Source: Pyxidicoccus sp. MSG2
GTDB lineage: Bacteria; Myxococcota; Myxococcia; Myxococcales; Myxococcaceae
Assembly: GCF_026626705.1 (NCBI RefSeq)
Contig: NZ_JAPNKC010000001.1
Coordinates: forward strand, 62,001-126,000
Length of the DNA stretch: 64,000 nucleotides
Direction: 5' to 3'
Under the pieces are notes generated by a model. It was not told where the DNA came from. It worked only from the letters and a program-made list of their open reading frames with translations, and searched no databases. This document shows positions 25,420 to 34,202 of this stretch, in pieces (position 1 is the first letter of the stretch; each line of letters starts with the position of its first letter). The position numbers and the translations under genes are program-made.

Positions 25420-26244
25420 GTGCCAGTGGGCTGCTCGCGATGGGTTCAGATGATGCTCGTACCCTGCATGCTGCTCATCGCGGCGTGCGCGGGCACCCCG
25501 GACAGGGGGGCGACTGGGAGGTACGGGTTCGATTCGGCGTCCGCGGGGTGCAGGCAGAACCCGGGGCTGTGTGCTCGCATGGCCGGCGAGGAAGCGGTGC
25601 TCCCCGGGGTGCAGGCCGCAGAAGTCGTGGCTTCGTCGGTGAGGACCGGCATCGCAGTGCTCCGGGTACTGGAGGAGGCGACCCGGGCGGTGGTCGAGAA
25701 GGAACTCACTGCGTGCGCCGACCTTGCGCGGTCAAAGGTTCTTGTCGACCTGTTTGGTGGCAGAAGCCCGACGCTCGCTGAGTGCAACGAACTTGTGGAC
25801 GACGCGAGCTCGCGCAGACAAATCACCCGCGCCATGCAACTCGGTTGCCTCATGCATGAAGTGGCCCTGGCGTGTACCCGGAAAGCACTCGACGAGCGCC
25901 TCCCAGGCAGGTTCAGCTTGGAGCAGCGCTACCGTTATGACCGGCCATCGGGAACACTGGAGCTTGTCAGCCGCGACGAAGCCCGGTCCCTGCTGCGCGC
26001 GGGATGTGGCGAAGAGCTGAAGGGTACCCTCGTCCCGGACGTCGTCATCCACTCTGGAGATCCGCTTGAGGCCCAGGCCGTTTATGACTTCAAGTTCCCC
26101 TGCGTGAATAGTGACAAGCTGCCTCGTTCAAGGCAGTACCCTCCAGGTCACCCCCATGAAGGTCTCACTCAGGAGGAAATCTACGAAAAGGCGCTGAACA
26201 CGGTGGTCAGGCGCATCGTTCCCAGAGTGGGAGTCATTCCATGA
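25420..26244 (+). CDS. Lipoprotein with nuclease-like C-terminus, candidate intercellular toxin
   Basis: The 274-residue protein has a GTG start with AGGGAGG upstream. The type II signal ends LLIAAC (C23). The middle region is helical with scattered cysteines. The C-terminal 90 residues contain VPDVVIH (P206-D207), VYDFKFPC (D223-F224-K225) and TQEEIYEKALN, reproducing the PD-(D/E)xK order of restriction-endonuclease-fold toxins (Tox-REase type). The next gene is a DUF3396-type immunity relative with overlapping stop/start. Myxobacteria transfer lipoprotein toxins (SitA) by outer-membrane exchange, and this gene has that layout. Toxicity is inference; a housekeeping lipoprotein is the alternative. 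Confidence 0.6.
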   Translation: MPVGCSRWVQMMLVPCMLLIAACAGTPDRGATGRYGFDSASAGCRQNPGLCARMAGEEAVLPGVQAAEVVASSVRTGIAVLRVLEEATRAVVEKELTACADLARSKVLVDLFGGRSPTLAECNELVDDASSRRQITRAMQLGCLMHEVALACTRKALDERLPGRFSLEQRYRYDRPSGTLELVSRDEARSLLRAGCGEELKGTLVPDVVIHSGDPLEAQAVYDFKFPCVNSDKLPRSRQYPPGHPHEGLTQEEIYEKALNTVVRRIVPRVGVIP

Positions 26245-27154
26245 GCGAGCACTATCCGAGGATCCGCGTCATGGCGGAGAACGGCTACACGCTGGCCCGC
26301 GACGCAGTGCATATCTGCTTCTACATGCATCGGCATCTCCCCGAAATCGCTTCGAGCCTGCTCCGTGCACTGGAGATTTTCGTGCAATCGGTAGGCACCA
26401 ATGCCCTTGGCCTCTATGCCGATTTCGAAGGTGAATGGCAGGAACTCGATGAGGCGGGGTGGGAGCTCATCAGGAACCGCTGCGCGAAGGCAGGGTTGCC
26501 ATCGTTCAACTGAGTGATGCATCGAAAGAGAACCGCTACGCCTTCGAACACTTCGGTAAACCGTCGGAAGCCCCGGCGGTCAAGCAGTGCCCTGATGCCA
26601 CGTGCGCGGCGTACTTCCGGCTCCCCACCGAACTCCTGGAGGAGCGAGGCCCAGAGTGGGTACGTGCCCTTGCGTTGCGACTCGCGGATGCGCTGCCCTT
26701 TTCCTCCGGCCATGCAGGACTAACGGTGGCTGGGGAGCTCAACCTCGTAGGTGTACCTGACAGGGTGACCCCATACTGCTTCCGTTACCCTGGCCTCGAC
26801 ATCCTCCCGCTGGGGCATGTGTCCTGGGAAATCGGCACGCGGGTCCGCGGCCCCGCGTGGCTCACCTTCGTCGGGCAACCCGCGCTGAACGGTCTCGGAG
26901 GCATCGCCGCGCTGAGGAGCCAGCTCCACGCTCCCGGCACCACCGTCGAGCCCCTGACCAACGACAGTGCCGTCATCACGCTCGGCACGTGGCCGGAGGC
27001 CGGTGACACCGAGCAGGGCCAGACGCTCCCTGCCTACCGTGAGCTGGCTCGCGTCCTGGAGCCCTGGCTCTTCCGCGAGGAACATCACTACGCCATGCAC
27101 CTGAACTTCACCCCCGAGGACCTGCTCCGCTGGGAGCGCCGGTTCCTCGACTGA
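26241..27154 (+). pseudogene. DUF3396 type VI immunity-family gene with a one-base frameshift
   Basis: Two overlapping frames read as one protein. The first 90 residues end ...KAGLPSFN then TGA at 26511-26513. The +2 frame resumes LSDASKENRYAFEHFGKP and runs to 27154. Restoring one C after 26510 (AAC-CTG) joins them into 304 residues, the usual DUF3396 length, with YFRLPTELLEE and LPLGHVSWEIGTRVRGPAWL in the expected order. The ATG overlaps the stop of the upstream nuclease-like lipoprotein (ATGA), as in toxin-immunity operons. It is either a real mutation or a sequencing/assembly error. Immunity function is inferred from family and context. Confidence 0.75.
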
Positions 27155-27160
27155 AGCGCC

Positions 27161-27763
27161 CTACCCCTTCCGCTCGGGCAGCCCCAGGGCCGCGCGGAGC
27201 TCCGCGGTGCTGCGTCCCGCCTGATGGCGGCGGTGGTTGTCCGCCGTGGTGAAGCTCCGCGTCTCCATCCGGTCGATGTAGAGCGTGCCATCCAGGTGGT
27301 CCAGCTCGTGCTGGAGGATGCGCGCATACCAGCCCTTCGCGCTCACCGTCACCGGCTGGCCATGCTCGTTCAGCGCCTCCACGCGCACGCCTCGCGCCCT
27401 CGCCACCAGGGCCGCGAAGCCGCTCACGCTCAGGCAGCCCTCGTGGAACTCCGCGGGCGTCGGGTCCTCCACCACGAGCTTCGGATTGATGAGCACATGG
27501 AACGCCACCGGTGCCCGCTCGCGCGACGCCAGGTCCGCGGGGGACACGCCGGCCTGGTACTCGGCCCGGTCCTCCACCACCACCAGCCGCAGGCCCACGC
27601 CCACCTGCGGCGCCGCGAGCCCCACGCCGGGAGCGTCCCGCATCGTGTCCCGCATCAGCCCGATGAGGCGCTGCACCTCGGGACTGGCAATCTCCTCCGG
27701 AGTCAAATCCCGCGCCTTCTGCCGCAGCACCGGCTCCCCTGCCTGGACGATCTTGAGCACCAT
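27161..27763 (-). CDS. def: Peptide deformylase
   Basis: This 200-residue metalloenzyme removes the formyl group from nascent protein N-termini. All three motifs are intact: GVGLAAPQVG (46-55), EGCLSV with metal ligand C110, and HELDHLDG with H152, E153 and H156. An insertion of about fifteen residues (EYQAGVSPADLASRERAPVA) lies between motifs 1 and 2, and a tail of 25 residues follows the last motif. It converges with the frameshifted immunity gene, with six bases between ends. Confidence 0.92.
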   Translation of the reverse strand: MVLKIVQAGEPVLRQKARDLTPEEIASPEVQRLIGLMRDTMRDAPGVGLAAPQVGVGLRLVVVEDRAEYQAGVSPADLASRERAPVAFHVLINPKLVVEDPTPAEFHEGCLSVSGFAALVARARGVRVEALNEHGQPVTVSAKGWYARILQHELDHLDGTLYIDRMETRSFTTADNHRRHQAGRSTAELRAALGLPERKG

Positions 27764-27796
27764 GCGTCCACGCTACAGGGCCACCCGCCCTGCCCG

Positions 27797-28549
27797 CTAC
27801 GCTCCCGCGGCGCTCCGTCGCTCCACCCACGCCCGCGCCAGCGCGGTGTCCACTCCGAAGCGTTCCAGGCCCGGGAAGACCACGTCGTGCAACGCCTTCA
27901 CGAAGGTCTCCCGCTTGCGCGCATGCGGCAACACCCCGTGCTTCAGCAACGCGAGGCTCTCCTCCTCCGGGCTCCCCGGTGCGAAGAGGCGCGGCGACGC
28001 ACTGCCCTCCAACATCGCCGGCACATGGGCCGACAGGAAGCCCACCGGCCCCCGCTCGTGCTCATGTGACAGCCACGCCCAGCCCAGTCGGCTGTGCGCC
28101 ACCTCGTCCCGGAGGATGTCGCGCAGCACCGAGCGCACCCGGGGCGGCCCGTCCGGCACGAGCAGGGTCGTCAGCACCGCGGTGCTCTCCGTCTCGGTGA
28201 TGCAGCAGGCGGCGACCACCTCGTAGAGCACCTGCTCGCGCAGCGGCAGCGCGGGCGGCGCCACCTCCTCCACGGCCTGCGGCGCGGGAGGCATCTCCAC
28301 CTGGCCATAGTCCCGCGCGAGCCGCTCGCACATGCCCGCGTGGCGTCGCTCGTCCTCCGCCGCGCGACGGGCGAGCGAGACAAGCGGCTCGGGCGCACCG
28401 AGCCGCGCGAGCCGCTCCGTCAGCCGGGCGAAGCGCAGCTCCGCGTCCAGCTCCACCTGCCTGCGGAACGTCCACGCCTCCGCGACGAGCCGCCGCACCA
28501 GGTCCGGCAGCAGGTCCGGCTTCGTGTCGCTCACCTTCCGGAAGTCCAT
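27797..28549 (-). CDS. Ferritin-like di-iron protein
   Basis: The 250-residue, mainly helical protein has spaced carboxylate/histidine motifs of the ferritin-like superfamily: VELDAELRF, AAEDERRHAGMC, CITETESTAVL and LRDEVAHSRLGW (ExxH pairs in the second and fourth helices). This would support a di-iron centre. A Pro-rich loop sits between helices two and three. No signal peptide is present. The substrate is unknown; related myxobacterial proteins are annotated only as ferritin-like. It lies 33 bases upstream of def in the same direction. Confidence 0.72.
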   Translation of the reverse strand: MDFRKVSDTKPDLLPDLVRRLVAEAWTFRRQVELDAELRFARLTERLARLGAPEPLVSLARRAAEDERRHAGMCERLARDYGQVEMPPAPQAVEEVAPPALPLREQVLYEVVAACCITETESTAVLTTLLVPDGPPRVRSVLRDILRDEVAHSRLGWAWLSHEHERGPVGFLSAHVPAMLEGSASPRLFAPGSPEEESLALLKHGVLPHARKRETFVKALHDVVFPGLERFGVDTALARAWVERRSAAGA

Positions 28550-28958
28550 CGCGGCCCCGATTCATCCCGGGCGGGATTCGCCCATGCACGGTGAGAAGCT
28601 CCGGGCACGATACTCCAGATGCCGGCACCCTCGTTTCCCACGGCCGTGATTCCCATCCGTCCCCGGTCGTAGGTCGCGAGGCGGAGGGCCCTCCCTCGAG
28701 AGGACGAGGTTCCCGCTCCGACCGGCGGCCGAGGTCTTCCCTTCACGTCGGTGGCACTCTCGGGCGCGTGGCGAAGCGTCCGACAATGCACGCACACCTC
28801 TCGGGGAAGTGGCGGGGACTCCACGCAATGTCGCGGCGCATCCGCCGTAGCCTCCGTGGAAGACGCCCCACGGGTATGTTCGCAAGCAGCGCAGGGCCGG
28901 CGCGAAGTCCCAGGACACATGGGGCCGAGGCGATGCTCCAGGGAGCGTGGGAGTAGCA
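28550..28958. other. Gene-free stretch between divergent genes
   Basis: Open frames cross this 409-base stretch on both strands but none has a ribosome site, family resemblance or sensible start. A small inverted repeat, GGGCG-GATT-CGCCC, lies near its left end close to 28570. It presumably holds the promoters of the ferritin-like gene and of the TonB-like gene; no hexamers stand out. Confidence 0.5.
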
Positions 28959-30242
28959 ATGCGGCGCTTTCGACGCTTCGGGTGGGCCGCCCTGGCCTCG
29001 CTCGCCATCCACCTGGCGCTCCTCGCCCTTCTCTGGAAGGTGGAGCCCCCGGCGGCGCTGGCCACACGGCCATCCGCCCAGGCCCCGCTCGTCGTGGAGA
29101 TCGTCACCCGCCCGAAGGCCGCGCCACCCGCGAAGCCCACGCCCGCACCCGAAGAGCCGCCCACGAAGCCACCGCCGCGACGCCGCGAGCCCCCTGCCCC
29201 CAAGCCACCGCCAGAGACCTCCGCCCCGCCGGTTCCATCCGAGAGCGCCTCACCGGAGCAAGCTCCGTCAACTCCTTCTCCGGGCGAAGTCCCCGGGCCT
29301 TCCGCCGTTGCAGGGCCCACCGAGCCCCCCTCCGACGCACCGAGCCGGCCCCTCGAGGCGGACGGGTCCATGTATCCATTGCCACCGTCGCTGATTCCCG
29401 GAGGCCCGCCCCCCGCCGGTCCGAAGCTCCAGAGCGGCCACACGCTGCGCCCGGGAGACCCGAGCCTGGACCCCGAGCTGCTCGCCGCCCAGGAGCGCGG
29501 CCGCGTCCACGGGCGCGTGAAGGGCTTCATCGAAGACAACCAGGCGGAGCTCCGCGTGGACAACGGGCTGATCGACTCGTACTTCAGCCGGCTTCGTGAG
29601 TCGCTCGAGAAGTCACTGGAGGATGCGCCCGTCTTCGACGGCATCAGCCTGCTGAACCAGGCCACGACGTCGTGGGCCTCCCAGGCGGGAAGCTTCGGCG
29701 CGACGGGCAATCCCGGCGGGGGCCCCCCTCCCATGGCGCCCACCGTCGCCGAGCACCTCAAGGCCCTGCAGGAGCGCGGAGACGAAGGGATGGAGTACCT
29801 GCGCGAGCGCGTCCAGGCCGGTGAGGAGATGCAGAAGCTCGCGGGCGGCGGCGGCCAGAAACTCATCGTCACGCTCGAGCTGCACCAGGGGATTGACGGT
29901 TCGCTGCGCGACGCGAGGCTCGTGTCGACGAGTGGCAACAAGGCCTATGACGCCTATGTCCTCAACGGCGTGCCGCCCGCGCTGGCGAAGCTCGGACCTC
30001 CGCCCGATGGCGCCCGAGGCGTGCGCCCGGACGGCATCCACACGCTCTGGTCCGTGGAAGGCCGGGTCGTCTACCTGCGCAAGCTCAAGGACCTGAAGAC
30101 ACAGGACAGCCTCTACATGGCCGCGGCGCTCGCCGCCGGGGTGCTCGCCGGCCGCTTCGAGGAGACCACGGGAGAAATCGAGGTCATCGACTTCCGCAAC
30201 CCGCGCTTCGTGTGCCAGGCCCACCTGCTTCGCGTGTACTGA
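28959..30242 (+). CDS. Membrane-anchored proline-rich TonB-like protein
   Basis: The 427-residue protein has one N-terminal membrane helix (WAALASLAIHLALLALLWKV) as in TonB/TolA energy transducers. A long periplasm-type Pro/Ala/Lys/Glu linker (about 45-180) and a folded C-terminal domain (about 180-427) follow. The C-terminal domain contains GQKLIVTLELHQGIDGSLRD, YDAYVLNGVPPALAKLG and VEGRVVYLRK, resembling a TonB C-terminal module. No exbB/exbD genes are nearby. GGAG precedes the ATG at 28959; a GTG twelve bases upstream is an alternative. Confidence 0.72.
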   Translation: MRRFRRFGWAALASLAIHLALLALLWKVEPPAALATRPSAQAPLVVEIVTRPKAAPPAKPTPAPEEPPTKPPPRRREPPAPKPPPETSAPPVPSESASPEQAPSTPSPGEVPGPSAVAGPTEPPSDAPSRPLEADGSMYPLPPSLIPGGPPPAGPKLQSGHTLRPGDPSLDPELLAAQERGRVHGRVKGFIEDNQAELRVDNGLIDSYFSRLRESLEKSLEDAPVFDGISLLNQATTSWASQAGSFGATGNPGGGPPPMAPTVAEHLKALQERGDEGMEYLRERVQAGEEMQKLAGGGGQKLIVTLELHQGIDGSLRDARLVSTSGNKAYDAYVLNGVPPALAKLGPPPDGARGVRPDGIHTLWSVEGRVVYLRKLKDLKTQDSLYMAAALAAGVLAGRFEETTGEIEVIDFRNPRFVCQAHLLRVY

Positions 30243-30293
30243 CACAGTCCCGTGGTTGGTCCGGAAGCCTCGGCGGAGGTAGGCTCACGGGCC

Positions 30294-30788
30294 ATGGCTC
30301 GTCGCAAGAAGGCCGAGGAGATGGCCGCTCGCGTCCGCAATCTGCTCGCGATGGACGCGGCCGGCGTCATGCGCCGGCTGGAAGCGCGGCGTGACGAGAT
30401 GTTCGCCCTCTTCTCGCGCCTGCGCAGCCGCGAGCCGCTGCTGGGCACCATCTCCTCGCGCTACGCCAGCGGCGCCTTCGAGCAGCTCATCCACCTCTCC
30501 GAGCAGGAGCAGGCGGTGGTGGACCACTTCTACGAGCGCCTGGACGAGCTGCGCTGGTACTTCACGTACACCGAGGACATGCCCGGCACCGCGCAGCTGA
30601 TCTTCACCAAGCTGCACAAGCGGCTGGAGGAGGCGTACCGGGTGCTGGTGGTGACGCTCGGACCGCCGATGCCGCCGGATGGCTCCCGCGTCGTGGACGT
30701 GCAGGCAGTGCGTCACGAGGGCCCGTCCCCGTCCACGGAGTCGGCGCTGGACAAGCGCGCGGTCTCCGCGCGCAACCGCCGCGCTTGA
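30294..30788 (+). CDS. Conserved hypothetical helical protein
   Basis: This 164-residue protein has no signal peptide. It begins basic (MARRKKAEEMAARVRNLLAM), continues with predicted helices (LEARRDEMFALFSRLRSREP, ASGAFEQLIHLSEQEQAVVD) and ends in a polar tail. The composition suggests a small cytoplasmic helical bundle. I do not recognise a family. The ATG at 30294 is preferred to a GTG at 30252 because the extra residues look non-coding. It converges with the desaturase gene eight bases away. Confidence 0.55.
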   Translation: MARRKKAEEMAARVRNLLAMDAAGVMRRLEARRDEMFALFSRLRSREPLLGTISSRYASGAFEQLIHLSEQEQAVVDHFYERLDELRWYFTYTEDMPGTAQLIFTKLHKRLEEAYRVLVVTLGPPMPPDGSRVVDVQAVRHEGPSPSTESALDKRAVSARNRRA

Positions 30789-30796
30789 GCGAAGGC

Positions 30797-31948
30797 TCAG
30801 GCCGCCGGAGCCGCGGCGCTCGCGAGGCCCTCAGCCTCGGCCCTGCTCGGCTTGAGACGGCGCATGGAGCTCTTGCCGACGACGACGTCCACCATCTTCC
30901 GGGCGCGCGTCCAGACGCTCTCCTGGACATAGGGCACGCCGTACTTCTCGCAGAGGGCGCGCACCTTCGGCTGCACCTCGCGGTACTTGAGCATGGGCAG
31001 GTCGGGCCAGATGTGGTGCTCGATTTGATAGTTCAACCACAGGTGGGCGAAGTCGTTCAGGTCGCCGCCGGTCCGGTAGTTGGCGCTGCCAATCACCTGC
31101 TGCACGAAGCGCGCGCCGCGATTCTCGGGGGCCTCGTCGAAGCGGTACAGGTCCTCGCCGGTGTGGTTGGGCCCCACCACGAGGAACGTGTGCAGGCTGG
31201 TGAGCACGTCCGCCATCACCGAGTTGCACAGCGCGCTGAAGGCCGCCCACGGACCGATGATGAGGAACAGCGCGGGGAAGAGGACGAAGTTGAAGGCGGC
31301 GTACGGGAGGTAGCACTGGAGCACGAGCTCCTTCAGCTCCGCGCTCGTGAGCGCGCCGCCCTTGCGCCGGCCCTTGCGGCGCAGCGAGCTCAGCGTCTCG
31401 GGCGCGTAGTAGCTGGCGCGCCAGGTGAGCGCGAGCAGCGCGAGCTGGACATAGCGGACCGCGAGCGGGCGGCTCGGGTTGCGCAGCGTCCCTTCCGCAT
31501 TGCGCTCCAGGAGGTCCGGGTCCGCGTCCTCACCGGTGTGCGAGTGGTGGAGGACGTTGTGCTCGAACTTCCACGCCTCGGGCAGCATCCAGTCGAGCCA
31601 GTCGAGGTAGCGGCGCCCGCCCTTCGCGAAGCCCTTGCCGGTGCGCGACGCGGGCAGGCCGGGGACGCGGTCATACCCGCGATGCCCCACGTGGTGCATC
31701 AGCAGCCACCGCGTGGAGCGGCCCAGGCTGAGCGCCGCGGCGCTGAACGGGTTGGGGGCGAGCCAGCACGTCGCCACGCCGAGCAGCGTGGCCGCCCTGC
31801 CCCACCGCTCGATCTTCCGCAGGTGCGCCGCGTCCGGCTCGCCGAGCGACGCATCCACCTGCTCGCGAAGCGCCTTCAGCTCGCGGTGGAACCCCTCCAC
31901 ATCCACGGAGGCCAGGTCGAAGTCGGGGGCGGTGCGGGACGAACTCAC
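30797..31948 (-). CDS. Membrane fatty acid desaturase
   Basis: The 383-residue di-iron desaturase has the three histidine boxes HHVGH (85/86-89), HNVLHHSH (130-137) and QIEHHIWP near residue 300. The last is of the QxxHH type found in front-end and acyl-lipid desaturases. Several hydrophobic segments (LLGVATCWLAPN, LYPYAAFNF-like regions, LFPALFLIIGPWAAF) fit a four-helix membrane enzyme. The GTG at 31948 has GAGGAG at the right distance, while the longer frame to 32059 has no ribosome site. Regiospecificity cannot be read from the sequence. Confidence 0.85.
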   Translation of the reverse strand: MSSSRTAPDFDLASVDVEGFHRELKALREQVDASLGEPDAAHLRKIERWGRAATLLGVATCWLAPNPFSAAALSLGRSTRWLLMHHVGHRGYDRVPGLPASRTGKGFAKGGRRYLDWLDWMLPEAWKFEHNVLHHSHTGEDADPDLLERNAEGTLRNPSRPLAVRYVQLALLALTWRASYYAPETLSSLRRKGRRKGGALTSAELKELVLQCYLPYAAFNFVLFPALFLIIGPWAAFSALCNSVMADVLTSLHTFLVVGPNHTGEDLYRFDEAPENRGARFVQQVIGSANYRTGGDLNDFAHLWLNYQIEHHIWPDLPMLKYREVQPKVRALCEKYGVPYVQESVWTRARKMVDVVVGKSSMRRLKPSRAEAEGLASAAAPAA

Positions 31949-32080
31949 TGACACTCCTCGGAGGGGCAAGGGGGCACGAACGGTAACCTTCCACCGGGAA
32001 CCCGGGAAGGGCCGCGTGCCGGACATAGTCGCCAGGGTACCGAGCGTCCAGCCACCCACCGTCGAAGGCGCCGAGTCGGC

Positions 32081-34018
32081 CTAGACCTGGATCTTCCTCC
32101 GGACCACCCAGACGTCCTCCACGTCCGAGCGTCCCGCTCGCCGGATGCCGAGCAGGACGCGGCTGCCCTCGGGGCCGCGGATGGCCTGCACCGCCGAGGG
32201 GAAGCCCATCTCCACCACCTTCGTCCCATCGATGCTCACGATGGCATCCCCGGGTTGCAGTCCCGCCTCGTGTGCGCCGCCGCCAGGGAGGACCTGCCCC
32301 ATCACCAGCGCGTCGTCGCGCGCGGCCAGCACCACACCGATGCCCAACATCTCCGCGCGCTCGACTCCACCGTCGGCCACGGGGTTCAGGTCGATGGGCG
32401 GCAGGGGTGGTGCGCCCGGCCCGACAGCCACCCGGTCCACGATGCGCGTGTCATGGCCCTGCGCGCTCACGGACAGACTCACCCTCCCCGGGGCCAGCCC
32501 ATCCAACGTGAAGCGGCCAGAGGTGTCGGTCATGGCGTCGAACACCGTGGACAGTGAAGCGTCGTAGACACCACCCTCCACCTGCACGCGGGCTCCGGCG
32601 ATGGGGTCTCCGCCTCCGCGCTTCACGACCTGCCCTTCCAGCCGGGCGCCGGGTTGCAGGGTGATGTCCACGGGGCCGACGTCCGCGGTATTGGGCGGCA
32701 CGCTCACCGTGGGAGCGGCGGGGGCGAGCCCGTAGGCTCCGACCCGGAGGGTATAGGTGCCGGGAGCGAGCCCTTCCACGGTGAAGCGGCCCTCCGGGTC
32801 CACCACGGTGAGCGTTGATCCGAACTCGCGCTCCAGGGGGCCGCGATGGAGCTGCAGCTCGAGCTGGAAGGACGCGACGGGAGCGCCGCGCTCGTCGCGC
32901 ACGCGGCCGGTGAGGCGCGCGCCTCGGGCCAGGGTGAGGGTGAGGTCACGGCGTCCGGCCTCCACATTCGGGGCGGTCGTGCTCACGCGTCCGAGGACTT
33001 CGGCGAACACGTCGTAGCGGCCCGGAGGGAGCCGCTCCAGGAGGAAGCGCCCGTCCGCGTCCGACAGCGTCTCGGCCACGGGGGCGCTGCCATCTTCGGC
33101 GCCGGGCAAACTCGTGCCGCGGGGTTTCGTGGCGCGGACACCGGCACCGGCGATGGCCGTACCTGACTCATCCACGACCCGGCCCGCGAGGACTTCGCTG
33201 GCAGCCGAGGTCTCAACCTTGAGCCGAAGCACCGCGCGCCGGCCCGCGAGGCGCGAGCTCAGCTCGGCCCGCGCGGGAGCGTGGCCCGGGTGGCGGGCTT
33301 CGACCGTGGAGCGCTCGGGGGCCTGGAGGCGGACCTCGCCTTCCGCGCCGGTGGTGAACTCGTCCTGGGTGGGGAACAGCACCGTCTCACCGGAGCGGCC
33401 GGTGAGGAGCCGCACGTGGGCGCCCGCGAGGGGCTTGCCGGCGGGGTCTTCCACGCGGACGGTCCAGGACTCCTCGGGGGTGAGGGCCAGCAGCAGGCCC
33501 TCCACGCCGCTGCCGGGACGTGCCGTGAGGCGGATGGGGCTCTGCCCCCAGTCAGGGCCGAAGGGCAGGAAGCCGTCCGCGCGAATGCTGGCGAGCTGCC
33601 AGAGTCCCTCCTGGTCCGGCAGGAAGCGGAAGGCGCCCGCCTCGTCCGTGCGGGTGCTTGCGGCGCCCGAGGGGCCGGCGAAGGTCAGCTCGGCGCTCGG
33701 GACACCCTGTCCGGTGGTGGCGGACACCACGCGACCGGAGAAGGCCCCGGGGGCGTTGGCGGGAGCTTCCGTACGCCGGGCCGAGGGCAGACGGAGCAGC
33801 GGGGCCGGCGTCGGGGGAAGGGCCTGCGCCTGTTGAGGTGCCGTTGATGCCACGCGCGAAGGCTCGGGACGCGCGCGGGCAGGAGTGTCTCCGGGTGCCT
33901 CCGTCGCCATGGCGGGAAGAGCTTCGGGCTTCCGCGCAGTGGCCCACCACAGGGCCCCGCCCAGCAGGAGCAAGCCCAGCGCTATCCAGCCCCCATATCG
34001 GCGCTTCGTGTCGGCCAT
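32081..34018 (-). CDS. Membrane-anchored carboxypeptidase-regulatory repeat protein with PDZ domain
   Basis: The 645-residue protein has one N-terminal membrane helix (GGWIALGLLLLGGALWWATA), a Pro/Ala linker, then five or six carboxypeptidase-regulatory-like beta-sandwich repeats. Each repeat carries the turn GRFxxxGLAPGxY/xx (for example GRFLLERLPPGRYDVF, GRFTVEGLAPGTYTLRV, GRFTLDGLAPGRVSLSV). A PDZ-like module closes it (GAHEAGLQPGDAIVSIDGTK). Such proteins are common in myxobacteria, and a role in envelope protein binding is likely but unproven. It lies 132 bases upstream of the desaturase gene in the same direction. Confidence 0.78.
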   Translation of the reverse strand: MADTKRRYGGWIALGLLLLGGALWWATARKPEALPAMATEAPGDTPARARPEPSRVASTAPQQAQALPPTPAPLLRLPSARRTEAPANAPGAFSGRVVSATTGQGVPSAELTFAGPSGAASTRTDEAGAFRFLPDQEGLWQLASIRADGFLPFGPDWGQSPIRLTARPGSGVEGLLLALTPEESWTVRVEDPAGKPLAGAHVRLLTGRSGETVLFPTQDEFTTGAEGEVRLQAPERSTVEARHPGHAPARAELSSRLAGRRAVLRLKVETSAASEVLAGRVVDESGTAIAGAGVRATKPRGTSLPGAEDGSAPVAETLSDADGRFLLERLPPGRYDVFAEVLGRVSTTAPNVEAGRRDLTLTLARGARLTGRVRDERGAPVASFQLELQLHRGPLEREFGSTLTVVDPEGRFTVEGLAPGTYTLRVGAYGLAPAAPTVSVPPNTADVGPVDITLQPGARLEGQVVKRGGGDPIAGARVQVEGGVYDASLSTVFDAMTDTSGRFTLDGLAPGRVSLSVSAQGHDTRIVDRVAVGPGAPPLPPIDLNPVADGGVERAEMLGIGVVLAARDDALVMGQVLPGGGAHEAGLQPGDAIVSIDGTKVVEMGFPSAVQAIRGPEGSRVLLGIRRAGRSDVEDVWVVRRKIQV

Positions 34019-34202
34019 GGTGCCTCATCCTCCGCAGGAGGGACGGGCACCGCAACTACTCCCCATGCCGTGGGCAGCGCAAAGACCGCCGTCAGGTTCG
34101 AACGGATGAGGCCGGTGCGCGAGCACCTGCCACTCGGGCAAGGCAACACGATCCACTCCGGAGGGGCAGAATCCCCCTCCGGAGTGGTGAACCGCAGCCC
34201 TC

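Noticed and set aside
28562..29941. 459-codon minus-strand frame over the gap and the TonB-like gene
   Set aside because: Ser/Gly/Arg-rich shadow of the proline-rich linker on the other strand; no start site or domain.
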